64,000 nucleotides of DNA from Lujinxingia vulgaris (GTDB taxonomy: Bacteria; Myxococcota_A; Bradymonadia; Bradymonadales; Bradymonadaceae): contig NZ_VOSL01000031.1 in the NCBI RefSeq assembly GCF_007997005.1, positions 1-64,000 on the forward strand. The letters are read 5' to 3'. The translations under genes were made by a program, and so were the position numbers. This document shows, piece after piece, positions 18,055-27,031 of the stretch; the stretch's first letter is position 1, and each line of letters starts with the position of its first letter. A model generated the notes under the pieces. It did not search any database, was not told the DNA's origin, and saw only the letters and a program-made list of their open reading frames with translations.

Positions 18055-18148
18055 GGTTTTCTCCTGCAGAAGTGGACGCCTCGCTACTGTGGGGATTATC
18101 GGGGAGGTGTGGTGGGGTGGGTACTCGCATTTCTGAAGGAGGATGAGC

Positions 18149-18796
18149 ATGGTCGAGCATGATGAGACGCAGCCGCGCAAGGAGCCTGTTCAGGAGCGCT
18201 CACGCGCGCTGGTGGAGGCGCTGATCGAGGCGACGGCTCGCATTCTGCAAGAAGATGGCATCGAGGCGCTGACGACCAATCGGGTGGCGGAGGTGGCGGG
18301 CACGAGCATCGGGTCGCTCTACCAGTATTTTCCCAACAAGGAGGCGTTGCTGGCGGCGCTCGTGGAGCGGGAGCTTGCGCGGGATATGGAGCTTGTGCGG
18401 GCAGTGGTTGCCGGCGGTCGCGGGATGACGCTGCGCGAAGTTATGGCGCAGGTCTGCGAGCGTCTCGTGGCGCAGAACCGGCGCCGCGGTGAGCTTCACC
18501 GGGTGATACTTCCGCGGATCGATGAGGTGCATCGCGGGGAGCTTGTGCAGCGGGAGCGGGAGGGGCTGGGGGCGTATTTTCGAGCGCTGGTGGAGGCGCA
18601 TCGCGACGAGCTTCCGGCGAGGCTTCGGGAGGGGGAGGGGGCAGCGCGGCGTCGGGAGTGCGCGATGTTTGTGGCGATGAGTGCCATGGAGCAGGCGCTT
18701 AATGCCATCAAGGTCGATGCGCCGCAGATGCTGGAGCAGCCGGAGCTTGGGGAGTTGCTGCTGCGGATCTTTGAGGCGGTGATGTTGCAGGAGTAG
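18149..18796 (+). CDS. TetR/AcrR-family transcriptional regulator
   Basis: A 215-residue regulator. The N-terminal TetR DNA-binding domain is clear (RILQEDGIEALTTNRVAEVA then GTSIGSLYQYFPNKEALLAA), followed by a helical ligand-binding domain. The second ATG at 18149 is preferred over 18143 because AAGGAGG at 18136-18142 then has a 6-base spacing. It faces the FAD monooxygenase across 94 bases and is likely its local repressor. I did not find a convincing palindromic operator in that space. Confidence 0.88.
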   Translation: MVEHDETQPRKEPVQERSRALVEALIEATARILQEDGIEALTTNRVAEVAGTSIGSLYQYFPNKEALLAALVERELARDMELVRAVVAGGRGMTLREVMAQVCERLVAQNRRRGELHRVILPRIDEVHRGELVQREREGLGAYFRALVEAHRDELPARLREGEGAARRRECAMFVAMSAMEQALNAIKVDAPQMLEQPELGELLLRIFEAVMLQE

Positions 18797-18842
18797 GGAG
18801 GTGAGAGGGGCGTGTGGGTGGGGTGGTGAACAGGCGCAGAGG

Positions 18843-18940
18843 CGCATGAATAAAGGGGGATGTTCGACTCCCGGTCGTGCACGCGTGAGATGACGTGAAC
18901 GACCGGGGGTCGCGCAAGGTTCTTTGTTTATGCGGGTGAT
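18843..18940. repeat. REPIN: inverted pair of type 2 REP-like repeats
   Basis: An inverted copy (18843-18877, complement of CGACCGGGAGTCGAACATCC and its tail) faces a direct copy (18900-18935, CGACCGGGGGTCGCGCAAGG then TTTGTTTATGCGGG), separated by about 22 bases. This is the inverted-pair arrangement of REPINs and could fold into a long imperfect hairpin. Confidence 0.75.
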
Positions 18941-18988
18941 CGGCTGTTGGACAGCGTCGAGTTTTCCGCGGGGAGAAGGGCGGTGAGC

Positions 18989-19022
18989 AAAAAAGCCGAC
19001 CCTGGTCGGGGTCGGCTTCTTT
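18989..19022. terminator. intrinsic terminator
   Basis: AAGCCGACCC-TGGTC-GGGTCGGCTT with an A-run before and CTTTAT after, between the TetR gene (plus) and the Cys-rich lipoprotein (minus). Confidence 0.75.
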
Positions 19023-19084
19023 ATAAGCGTGTTTCGAGCGGAGCACCACGCGCTGTAAACCCGCGAGCGCATGGTGGTGCTTAC

Positions 19085-20044
19085 TCAGTAGGCGGTCTGA
19101 AGCTCAGAGCAGCAATTGGACTCGGTGCAGCTTGTCGCGGCGTCTTCGTCTTCAAGTTCGCTGCAGCCGGCGTCTTCTTCGCAGGTGGTCAGGGCTGCGG
19201 CGGCGTCGCGGCAGGCCTGGTCGACTCCGCAGCTGTCCAGGCAGTCCAGGGTGCAGGAGTCGCAGGCGGCCGGGTTGAGACCACCGGCGCACTCTTCGTC
19301 TTCCATCACGCAGTTGAAGCTGCAGGTGGCCATGCACTCGGCGGAGGGGCAGCAGACGCCGTCGCCGCTCTCGCAGTACTCGTAGCCCTGGCAGGCGTTG
19401 GGCTGGTCGTCGTTATCGTCGGGATCGTCGTCGGAGTTGTCGTTGGTGTCGTCGGCGGGCGGGCAGTTGAGGGTGCCGCTCATCGCGTAGACGGCCACGT
19501 CGAAGTTGCCGGAGAGGGTGCGGTTGGGGCCTTCGTTCTCATCTTCCAGCGAGACGCTCTGGAAGGAGCCGACGACCTTGTCGCCCATGGCGGTGGGGCA
19601 GCTGGTGAGCTTGATGGTGCCCTGGCCGTGGCTGTTGAGGGCCTGGCCTGCCAGCGGGTCGAGCAGGGTGACGAAGGTTCCCTCGGGGGGCGCGGCCACG
19701 CTGAAGTCGCCGGTGGCGTAGGTGTTTTGCGCGGTGTCGATGACTGCGCTGATGGCCACGCCGCTGGCGTCCTGCATCAAGATGGTGATGACGCCACCGG
19801 CGATTGAAGCGCCCCAACTCTCCTCGGAGGTCTCGTCGTTGGCGAGTGAGCCGGAGTAGTTTGTGGAGGCTCCGTCACCGCTGAGCTCCACATCGAAGGT
19901 GCTGCTGGTGTTGTTGCCACGATCGGGGTCGACGTTGGAGTCGGCGGGGTCGTCGTCTTCGCCGCAGGCGGTCAGGCTCAGGCTGGCGGCGAGTCCGAAG
20001 GCCAGCAGGGTGGTGGTGCGTTTGCGGTCATTCATCCAGGTCAT
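19085..20044 (-). CDS. Cys-rich lipoprotein
   Basis: A 319-residue lipoprotein with signal peptide MTWMNDRKRTTTLLAFGLAA, then LSLTAC and an acidic EDDDPADSN tether. A beta-rich domain of about 170 residues follows, then an Asp/Asn linker (DDTNDNSDDDPDDNDD), and a C-terminal Cys-rich domain of about 110 residues with over 20 cysteines, including ESGDGVCCPSAEC and ACDSCTLDCLDSC, consistent with disulfide-bonded surface modules. The start has GGAGAG five bases upstream. Function unknown; similar Cys-rich tails occur on surface proteins of Myxococcota. Confidence 0.75.
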   Translation of the reverse strand: MTWMNDRKRTTTLLAFGLAASLSLTACGEDDDPADSNVDPDRGNNTSSTFDVELSGDGASTNYSGSLANDETSEESWGASIAGGVITILMQDASGVAISAVIDTAQNTYATGDFSVAAPPEGTFVTLLDPLAGQALNSHGQGTIKLTSCPTAMGDKVVGSFQSVSLEDENEGPNRTLSGNFDVAVYAMSGTLNCPPADDTNDNSDDDPDDNDDQPNACQGYEYCESGDGVCCPSAECMATCSFNCVMEDEECAGGLNPAACDSCTLDCLDSCGVDQACRDAAAALTTCEEDAGCSELEDEDAATSCTESNCCSELQTAY

Positions 20045-20299
20045 TGAATCTCTCCATTCATCGGTGTTTGAGGTCTGCCGATGGCTCATCGTGGTGCGAG
20101 GAGCACGTCGGCGTGTGAAGCTCGTTTGAGCTTCATCTCGCAATGCGTCGTACGGAGTCGGCAGGGCTCCCGGGTGCGCCCCGGCCGGCTCGTGGCGAAG
20201 TACGATGAGGGGGGCGCAGAGATTCAAAGACGAGGCGCCATCGTCCGGATTTTTGGGGGTGGAGGGTGGGGGGGACGGTGTTTTTGAACGGGTCGACGA

Positions 20300-20870
20300 G
20301 GGCGACCGAGAGATGGACGAGGTCGCGTATTCATGCGGGGGATCCGACAATCACGGTGTCGCGATGAGGTTTTCGGGGGAGCTCTCGACTCCGATGATGG
20401 AGATGTCGGGCGATGACCATCTCTCGGTCAGGCTGTTATCGGGAAACGTGCCCGATCGCATGTGAGCGATCGAGAGATGGACGAAAAATGTGACCGACCG
20501 AGAGATGGACGAGGTCGAGTATTGATGCGGTGGATCCGTAAATCTGGACGAAAAATGTGACCGACCGAGAGATGGACGAGTCCGAGTATTGGTGCGGGGG
20601 ATCCGTAAATCGGGGTGTCGCTATGAGGAGCCACGGGGCCTGGTGTCTCGAGAGAACGAGATGTGGATGTCGTCAGGTCTGACCGCAGGTCATCTTTCAC
20701 CTTCGGCGTATCAGCGACGTCGTCGTCGGACCGACTTGCGCTTCGATATTTGCGCTGTCGATGGTTCGTCAGATTGACCCGGTGACGGAGTTTTTGGCCC
20801 GTTTTTGAGCGACCAAGAGGTGGTCTCGCGGACTGACCGAGAGATGGACCAGGCGCAGTCAGTACGGGCC
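20300..20870. repeat. REP-like repeat cluster upstream of the RAYT gene
   Basis: Direct copies of GACCGAGAGATGGACGA start near 20309, 20498, 20560 and 20837, with one inverted copy near 20420 and a half copy near 20468. Several continue GGTCG-AGTATTGATGCGG-GGATCCG. The copies near 20470-20610 are themselves a tandem duplication (about 62 bp). No gene is supported in the gap 20045-21025. Confidence 0.85.
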
Positions 20871-21025
20871 TGAGCGCGACTTTTCTGTCGATGAAGTTCC
20901 CGGTGGCGGACGCCACTTTCGTGCCTTCTCGAAGCAACAAAATGCACGTGGCAGGCAACATCAATGCTCAACGCGCGATAACAACTTCAGGCAGGCCTCA
21001 TCATCCTTCACCTGGAGACACCCAC

Positions 21026-22015
21026 ATGACACGTCCTCGACGCCATATTGCAGGTCAGGTCGTTGCGATCAGCCGTCGTTGTCATAGCCGATGCTTTTTG
21101 ATGCGTCCCGATGACACAATCGACGCCATCGTGGCGTACGCGTTCGCGATGGCGGCGCAGAGCTATGGCATTGAGATTCACGCGCTGGTGGTGATGTCCA
21201 ACCACATTCACGTCATCATCACCGATGTGAAGGCGCGCCGTAGTGAGTTCATGCGCGATGCCATGAGCAATATCGCCAAGGCTCGGAATCGGGATCTGGA
21301 CCGCTCCGATAGCTTCTGGGAAGGCAAGGAGTACTCGGAGACGGTGCTCCTGGATCGGGACGCCGAGGAGCGCAAACTTCTCTACACCTGGCTTAACCCG
21401 CCTCAGGCCGATCTGGTGGGTCGGGTCAAGGAGTGGCCCGGGTATATGATTCTGCCAGACGACTGGGATAAAACGATCAAAGTTCCCAAGCCCAATGTTT
21501 ATTTTGGTCCCAAAACACCGGATGAGGTCGAGTTCACACCCCGGCGACCACCGGGCTATGAGGATATGTCGGTGGAAGAGCTTCAGGCCTACTTCTGGGA
21601 GCTGATTGAGGAGGGGGAAGCGAGGCTGATTGAGGAGCGGCGGCGCGAGAAGAGGCGTGTGCTGGGGGTAAAGCGCGTGCTGGCCACCGATCCGTTTAGC
21701 CGGCCCGGTTCGCGCGCGCGTCGTTCGAGCGTTCGGCCGCGTTTTGCCTCCAGAAACGCCGCCTTGCTGGTGGCGGCGATTGCGACGTATCGGGGGTTTC
21801 TTGCTGACTATGATCGTCAGCGAGAGCGCTGGCTGAAGGGCAACAAGCGCGTCGAGTTTCCCTGTGGCACCGTCTGGCTGCGTCGCAACTCGCCGGTGAA
21901 GTGCCGGGATCCCGAGGCGCCAGAGGCGGGGATGGCCTCGATGATGTGTGTCCGAACGACGGAGCGATGCCCGGATGCAGAGTCGCCTGACGTGGGGGGG
22001 ATCTCAGCGATGTAG
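21026..22015 (+). CDS. RAYT: REP-associated Y1-type (IS200-like) transposase
   Basis: A 329-residue single-strand-DNA transposase of the Y1/HUH class. The metal-binding HUH motif is in MSNHIHVIITD, preceded by the usual R-x-H-I-x-G-x-V start and followed by a helix (RSEFMRDAMSNIAKARNR) and the LLYTWLNPPQADLVGRVKEWP segment, which corresponds to the YIHLNPVRAGLV motif of family members. The C-terminal half (charged, KR-rich) is an extension beyond the usual 150-230 residues. ATG 21026 has GGAG at an 8-base spacing. REP-like repeats lie directly upstream and, inverted, downstream, as for known RAYTs that mobilise REPINs. No terminal element ends are visible, so it appears to be a domesticated single-copy gene. 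Confidence 0.85.
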   Translation: MTRPRRHIAGQVVAISRRCHSRCFLMRPDDTIDAIVAYAFAMAAQSYGIEIHALVVMSNHIHVIITDVKARRSEFMRDAMSNIAKARNRDLDRSDSFWEGKEYSETVLLDRDAEERKLLYTWLNPPQADLVGRVKEWPGYMILPDDWDKTIKVPKPNVYFGPKTPDEVEFTPRRPPGYEDMSVEELQAYFWELIEEGEARLIEERRREKRRVLGVKRVLATDPFSRPGSRARRSSVRPRFASRNAALLVAAIATYRGFLADYDRQRERWLKGNKRVEFPCGTVWLRRNSPVKCRDPEAPEAGMASMMCVRTTERCPDAESPDVGGISAM

Positions 22016-22334
22016 CCGCGCGATGTCGCGGAGCCGTGCAGGGTGGCGAGCTGTATAGACGGGGGGAGCTTTGCGTCGCGGGGGACTGCGTGTGGCGTCG
22101 AGCTCTGCTCGATGCCCCGGGCTTTGCGGGTATGAGGCGGAATCATGGTCCTGGTGACGGGGCTCTGGGAGCGTGCAGGGCCGTGAATGGCGGGCCATAG
22201 ATACAATCTGGCGGGGATTGGACGAGGACCTGCGACGAAGGCGCCTCGAATCGTTGAGATGGGTCCAGGTCAGGGTGGAGGATGGGAAGGGGAGGATGGC
22301 TGAATCGCCCGTAAACAGTGGTTTTCGTCTGCCT

Positions 22335-22372
22335 TTCGGTCAGATGTATGTCCGCCTCTCGGTCGGTTGAAA
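22335..22372 (-). repeat. REP-like repeats, inverted, downstream of the RAYT gene
   Basis: The complement of CCGACCGAGAGGCGGACATA, and just before it a diverged copy (complement of GACCGAAAGGCAGACG). Opposite orientation to the cluster on the other side of the RAYT gene. The rest of the gap 22016-22334 shows no gene or repeat that I recognise. Confidence 0.7.
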
Positions 22373-22377
22373 GCCGC

Positions 22378-23055
22378 TCAGATACTGGCGAGGGCCCGCT
22401 TTAGAGGGCAGTTCTCCGGGGTATCGAGTCCCTTGCGGTAGGTGTTGAGCAGGGCTTTGGAGCGTTGAGCGAGCTCCCGGCGTACCTCGCGACGTTTTCC
22501 TTTAACGCGAGCGATCTTCATGTCGTCGTAGGCGGTGGTCTGGTGACGCATCCAGGCGATGGTTGCTGCGGACGCGCGCTCCTCAATGGGGATGCGTCTG
22601 GTGCGGGCGACGGTGCCGCTTCCCACCGGGGTGGCGTGAGCTGCGATAGCGGCCGCCATCGTCTTTGCGAGGTCGCGGTAGCGGCTGTGGAAGTCGAGGA
22701 AGTCGAAGACCGCGGCCTCAAAATCCTCGGCGTATTCTTCGTGTTTTTTGGCGCGACGTGCGCGGTCGGCGGCCAGGCGGCGCTGGTAGGCAGGGGAGGC
22801 CTGCTCGGCCTCGCGGCGCTTCGTCTCGCGTTCAATGATCTCGGCCGGTGCCCAGACACCGTGGGAGAAGGTCTTGCGTCCTTTTTTCTCCTGGACGGTC
22901 CAGGAGGGGCCGGCGGCTTTGACACGGCGCGTGAGGGTGGCGTCGCCCGGCTTTAGTAGCGCCCAGCCCTCGGGGGGGCGAGTTTTGGTGCCGTCTTCAA
23001 GGCGGACCATGTCGTAGGGGAAGGTCGGTGAGACAATTCGATTTTGTTCGGTCAT
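22378..23055 (-). CDS. DUF2293-domain protein
   Basis: A 225-residue protein whose C-terminal third (AATIAWMRHQTTAYDDMKIA then KGKRREVRRE and LLNTYR) matches the DUF2293 pattern of a R-H-x-x-T-x-Y-D core followed by a basic helix. The N-terminal part contains W and K-rich segments and a long charged helix (ETKRREAEQASPAYQRRLAA). Function is not known to me; the very basic composition suggests nucleic-acid contact. ATG 23055 is chosen because the upstream extension runs through repeat DNA. It is convergent with the RAYT gene and is flanked on both sides by inverted REP-like copies. Confidence 0.75.
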   Translation of the reverse strand: MTEQNRIVSPTFPYDMVRLEDGTKTRPPEGWALLKPGDATLTRRVKAAGPSWTVQEKKGRKTFSHGVWAPAEIIERETKRREAEQASPAYQRRLAADRARRAKKHEEYAEDFEAAVFDFLDFHSRYRDLAKTMAAAIAAHATPVGSGTVARTRRIPIEERASAATIAWMRHQTTAYDDMKIARVKGKRREVRRELAQRSKALLNTYRKGLDTPENCPLKRALASI

Positions 23056-23099
23056 GGCAGCAGATGGGCGAGGGAAGACGAATGCGGTCAACTGGGGTA

Positions 23100-23548
23100 T
23101 AACGTCGAATCGTCGCAGAAACAAAGGGTGATGTTCGTCTCTCGGGCGGAATGTAGCGGACGAATTGTGGCAGGGCGCTGCGTCGTAGGTTCTGGCAATA
23201 CCCGGGCGCTCTTTGCCTCTCAGACGGCGTGGGTTCGAGAATTGGTGGGAACTATGAGGTCCGGATCGCCGCGTAGATCGGAGGCGATGTCCGTCTCTCG
23301 GTCGGGTGTGTGAAGGATGTTCGTGGAACTGAGCGAGGAGGCGCCTGTTTGTGCGGAGCATTCAGCTCCGTGTGGTTACCTGTTTGTGCGGAGCATTCTG
23401 CTCCGTGCGGTTATCAGGCGGGCAGCCTCGAAGGTGGATGTGGCGAAATGCCGCGTAAATAAAGGGGGACGTCCGCCTCTCGGTCGGATGTTGGGGATGA
23501 GGTGAACGTGACCGAGAGATGGACGAAGTCGGCCAGAGGTGCGGGGAT
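23100..23548. repeat. REP-like repeat cluster including a REPIN, plus a 35-bp hairpin duplication
   Basis: Inverted family 1 copies end near 23147 and 23307; an inverted/direct pair (REPIN) spans 23452-23548, with the inverted arm complement of CCGACCGAGAGGCGGACGTC and the direct arm GACCGAGAGATGGACGAAGT. At 23344-23413 a 35-bp unit occurs twice, each with the hairpin CGGAGC-N5-GCTCCG. Confidence 0.8.
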
Positions 23549-23565
23549 GGGCCGTTTGTATGAGG

Positions 23566-25785
23566 TCAGTCTTCGAGCCCTTCGGGAATGGTGGAGGTGA
23601 GCAGGAAACGGGTGAGGGCCTGGCGCAGGATGCGCTCTTCGATCAGCCCCAGGCCGATGAGGTTCTGGCGGGCCATCGGGTCGTCTTTGAGGTTGTAGAG
23701 CTCCTCGGTGCGGCCGGTCAGGTCCATGATGAACTGGTAGTCGCCCCGGATCACCGCTCGAGTGTGGCGACGGGGGCGCGAGTAGGAGTTCTCCTGGAAG
23801 ACCATACGCTGGTCGTCGGGAGGCGCGCCGACCAGGGTGGGGAGCTGACTGACCATGGTACGACCCTCGGGGATGGGGATCTCGGCCAGGTCGAGCATCG
23901 TGGGGTAGAGGTCGTTGAGAGCAACCGGCTCCTGGTAGCGGGCGGGCTCGATGTGGGGGCCGTGCATCAGCAGGGGGACCTGGGTGACCGCCCGGTAGAG
24001 GTTTCGGGCATGAGGATCGGGGCCGTGCTCGCCGAACGCTTCGCCGTGGTCGGCGCCGAAGAAGGTGTAGATCGGACGCTTCTGACCAAGCTCCTGGATG
24101 AGGTCGAGGATCGGGGCCATCTGCGCGTCGGTGTAGCGAAGCTCCTCATCGTAATGGTCCACGGGCTCCTCGCCCCAATCCACATCGGGGTGGTCGAAGT
24201 AGGGGGTGTGCGGGTCGTAGTAGTGCAGCCAGATAAAGAAGGGATCCTCCTGACCGGCGAGGCGTCGCAGCGCCTTCTTTCCTTCGCGGGTGACGTGGGG
24301 GGCCAGGCGATGTTTGCGCTTGCCGCAGACGTTATCGAAGCGCTCAAAGCCGCGGCGGATCGTCCAGCGAGGGCTGTCGAAGACCGTGGCGCAGAGGATC
24401 GCCTCGGCGTTGTAGCCTTCGTCGACGAGCACCTCGGTGAGCAGTGGCTCGGAAGGGGCGATGAGCGGGGGGAAGCGATGCGCCTCGGAGAGGTCGACCT
24501 GAAAGGGGGTCTTCCCGCTGTAAAGGGACCAGAAACTCGGGCCGGTGCCGGAGTCCTGGCTAAACGCACGGGTAAAGACCGCGCTCTTGTTCGCAAACGC
24601 ATCGAGGTTGGGTGAGGTGGGGCGCTCGCCACCGAGAAATCCCAGGCGCTCGGCGCGCACCGAGTCCCAGGTGATGAGCACGAAGGAGGGGCGTTGCGGA
24701 AGTTGGGGGGGCTCCACCTCGGGGACGACCTCGCGGGAGGTGGGACGGTCGAACTCAGGGTCGAGGCAGGTCTCGATGTGCGCGCGCAACTCCTCTTGGG
24801 TGAGCAGGCCGGGCACCGGGCAGTCACCTCCCAGAAAGAGGCGGTCGAGCATCAGGTAGCGCTGGGAGAGGTCGAGGGCAAAGCGCGAGGTCTCGGCGTG
24901 AAAGACGAGCATGCGCCGCGTCTCCGGGTGCTGGCTGGCGAGCCCGGCGACGGGCAGCGCGATAAGGGGCGCAGCCAGGGCCAGGGCGCCCGCAAGCCGG
25001 CCTGGCGAGCGTCGACGCAATGCGAAGGCGATCAGCGGATGAAGGAGCAGGCTCAGGCCGATCAGGGCGATGGTGGGGCCTTCGATGGCCATCAGCGTGT
25101 GGCGCAGGCTCCAGGAGGCCGCCAGGGCCACGCCCAGCCCGGCGAGGAGGGTGGCGATACTGATGTAGGCGGTGTTGACGAGGCGGCCGGCTGCGGGCCA
25201 GCGCGTGAGCGTCGCGAGGAGGAGGCGTCGCAGCGCGGCCGCTCCCACGCCCAGCCCGGCCGCAACCAGGAGCTGCGCGACCAGGGAGGCTGTGGCGATG
25301 AGCAGCGGGCCGTTTCGGTGTTCGATGAGGGTGGCGTTGATGCCGACGGAGGACGCCGCAAAGAGAGGCAGCGCCACAAGTGTGCTCAGCAGCGTGGCGG
25401 CGCGTCGGTGATCAGCGGCCGTGGCGCGCTCGCGCCAGAGGCGCCCCATCAGGCGACTCGCACGCTCCAGGAGCCCCGTGGCGGTAGGGCGACCTGTGGC
25501 GGCCCAGAGCGTTGCGGCGGAGAGCGGTGCCCACAGCCCGGCGCCGATGCTCCAGAGGGCGGTGGCCGAGATAAAGGTCAACAGCGCCGCGCTCATTGAT
25601 GGGGCGGACGCGCTGATGAGGGTGAGCGCCGCGTCCAGGGTCGCGCCGAGAGCGCCGGCGGTCAGGGCGCCGATGCTCCAGAGGGTCAGATCTCGCCAGA
25701 ACGTGGGAGGGGAAGGGGACATCGATCGGTGCGTTGAAGGAGAGCCAGGGAGATACCGCGGCGCGGCGTCACGGATATTATCCAT
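23566..25785 (-). CDS. membrane-anchored sulfatase / phosphoglycerol-transferase-like hydrolase
   Basis: About 739 residues: an N-terminal membrane region with seven or so hydrophobic helices (about 20-290), then an alkaline-phosphatase-superfamily catalytic domain. Metal and nucleophile motifs are visible: SFVLITWDSVRAERLG, DSGTGPSFWSLYSGKTPF, LHYYDPHTPY and FFGADHGEAFGEHG, plus a C-terminal EELYNLKDDP typical of sulfatases. The nucleophile position is Ser/Thr-like rather than the Cys-x-Pro-x-Arg of formylglycine sulfatases, so it may be a phosphoethanolamine or phosphoglycerol-type hydrolase. The start is uncertain: 25785 has a weak GAAGGG upstream, and 25722 (MSPSPPTFWRD) is the alternative. 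Confidence 0.82.
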   Translation of the reverse strand: MDNIRDAAPRYLPGSPSTHRSMSPSPPTFWRDLTLWSIGALTAGALGATLDAALTLISASAPSMSAALLTFISATALWSIGAGLWAPLSAATLWAATGRPTATGLLERASRLMGRLWRERATAADHRRAATLLSTLVALPLFAASSVGINATLIEHRNGPLLIATASLVAQLLVAAGLGVGAAALRRLLLATLTRWPAAGRLVNTAYISIATLLAGLGVALAASWSLRHTLMAIEGPTIALIGLSLLLHPLIAFALRRRSPGRLAGALALAAPLIALPVAGLASQHPETRRMLVFHAETSRFALDLSQRYLMLDRLFLGGDCPVPGLLTQEELRAHIETCLDPEFDRPTSREVVPEVEPPQLPQRPSFVLITWDSVRAERLGFLGGERPTSPNLDAFANKSAVFTRAFSQDSGTGPSFWSLYSGKTPFQVDLSEAHRFPPLIAPSEPLLTEVLVDEGYNAEAILCATVFDSPRWTIRRGFERFDNVCGKRKHRLAPHVTREGKKALRRLAGQEDPFFIWLHYYDPHTPYFDHPDVDWGEEPVDHYDEELRYTDAQMAPILDLIQELGQKRPIYTFFGADHGEAFGEHGPDPHARNLYRAVTQVPLLMHGPHIEPARYQEPVALNDLYPTMLDLAEIPIPEGRTMVSQLPTLVGAPPDDQRMVFQENSYSRPRRHTRAVIRGDYQFIMDLTGRTEELYNLKDDPMARQNLIGLGLIEERILRQALTRFLLTSTIPEGLED

Positions 25786-25812
25786 AGCGCGCTTCACCCT
25801 TCGATTGAAGTG

Positions 25813-26105
25813 TGCCGCACGCACTCAGAACGCCGCTGGCGGTGTCGCTTCGTCCTCGCAGTAGCGCTGCCTGCCGCACGCACGCAGAACGCCGCTGGCA
25901 GTGTTGCCTCCTCCTCGCAGTAGCGCTGCCTGCCGCACGCACGCAGAACGCCGCTGGCAGTGTCGCCTCGTCCTCGCAGTAGCGTTGCTTGCCGCACGCC
26001 CTCAGAACGCCGCTGGCTGTGTCGCCTCGTCCTCGCAGTAGCGTTGCTACGGCTTCGTCCTCGCTCCTTGCCATCGCCGCCCTGAGCGCCTGCGGGTTCG
26101 GGGGT
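25813..26105. repeat. 59-bp tandem array of hairpin element family 2
   Basis: Four units of 59 bp start at about 25815, 25874, 25933 and 25992 (TGCCGCACGCACGCAGAACG, then CTCGCAGTAGCG). The last unit runs into GTAGCGTTGCTAC and CTCCTTGCCATCGCC-GCCCTGAGCGCC, the same 3' end as the full element at 29223. Confidence 0.85.
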
Positions 26106-26665
26106 GTGCGGGTGAAATTTCACAGCGTTTTCGGGCGGTATGAAGCCGACCGAGAGATAGACGAAGGTCAATGACGATGCGGGGGATCGCAAGATGATGA
26201 GCGAGAGCATCAACGGACCGAGAGGGGGACGACGTTCGGGGGTGTTCGGGTGAGTTTATGCGGCGATTTCAGGCGGTATGAAACCGACCGAGAGATAGAC
26301 GAAGGTCAATGACGATGCGGGGGATCGCAAGATGATGAGCGAGAGCATCGACGGGCCGAGAGGCGGACGACGTTCGAGGGTGTTCGGGTGAGTTTATGCG
26401 GCGATTTCGGGCGGTATGAAAGCGACCGAGAGATAGACGACGGTCAATGGTGATGCGGGGGATCGCAAGGTGATGGGCGAGAGCACGCACGGACCGAGAG
26501 GCGAATGAAGTTCGGGGGGGGCGCGGGTGAATCTACGCGGCGATTTCAGGCGGTATGAAACCGACCGAGAGATAGACGAAGGTCAATGACGATGCGGGGG
26601 ATCACAAGATGATGAGCGAGATCATCACCGGATCGAGAGGTAGACGAAGTTCAATGTTTATGCGG
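26095..26665 (+). repeat. 138-bp tandem array of family 1 REP-like repeats
   Basis: Units start at 26146, 26284, 26422 and 26561 (period 138-139). Each contains two head-to-tail REP-like copies: GACCGAGAGATAGACGAAGG with GATGCGGGGGATCGC, and a diverged GGACCGAGAGG copy with a GTTTATGCGGCG tail. The remainder of the gap, 26666-27031, shows no gene or motif that I recognise. Confidence 0.85.
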
Positions 26666-27031
26666 CCGACCACCGCGCGTGGAGCCTCGGTGGCGCGCCA
26701 GACGAAGCGGCTCGCGGGGCGAATGGAGCACTGACCTTCCGGTGAGGGCGGGGCGCGGTGCATCCGTGGTCCACTGCAGCGCCGCGCGGGAAGCGGGGGC
26801 GGCCAGGGGAGACGCGATCGGCAGATCAAGCGCCCGGCGATGGCGATGCGTGGATGCGGGGATGCGACGCGTTGCGTCAAAAAATGGGGCCTGCCGGCGC
26901 AGGCTGGCATCGATGCTGCAAGTTGTCGGACCTGCAGACCACAACTGGCCCCGGGGCCACCCTGAGGGCGACGTGACGCACCCTGATGTCGCGACGCCTG
27001 GCCCCATCAATGAATTGATATGGAGGATGAG

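Noticed and set aside
18054-18149. TetR operator between the monooxygenase and the regulator
   Set aside because: I looked for a palindrome in the 94-base gap and found none convincing.
20428-20964. Minus-strand open frame of 178 codons in the REP-like cluster
   Set aside because: It spans several repeat copies, has no recognisable domain, and lacks a supported start.
23344-23413. Two spaced hairpin repeats considered as a CRISPR-like array
   Set aside because: Only two units with a 35-bp period and no variable spacers; neither this nor the longer arrays have the repeat-spacer pattern of CRISPR.
25794-26213. Minus-strand frame with repeated ACGRQRYCEDEAT-like segments
   Set aside because: The 59-bp repeat is not a multiple of 3, and the frame is an accident of the array with the hairpin element.
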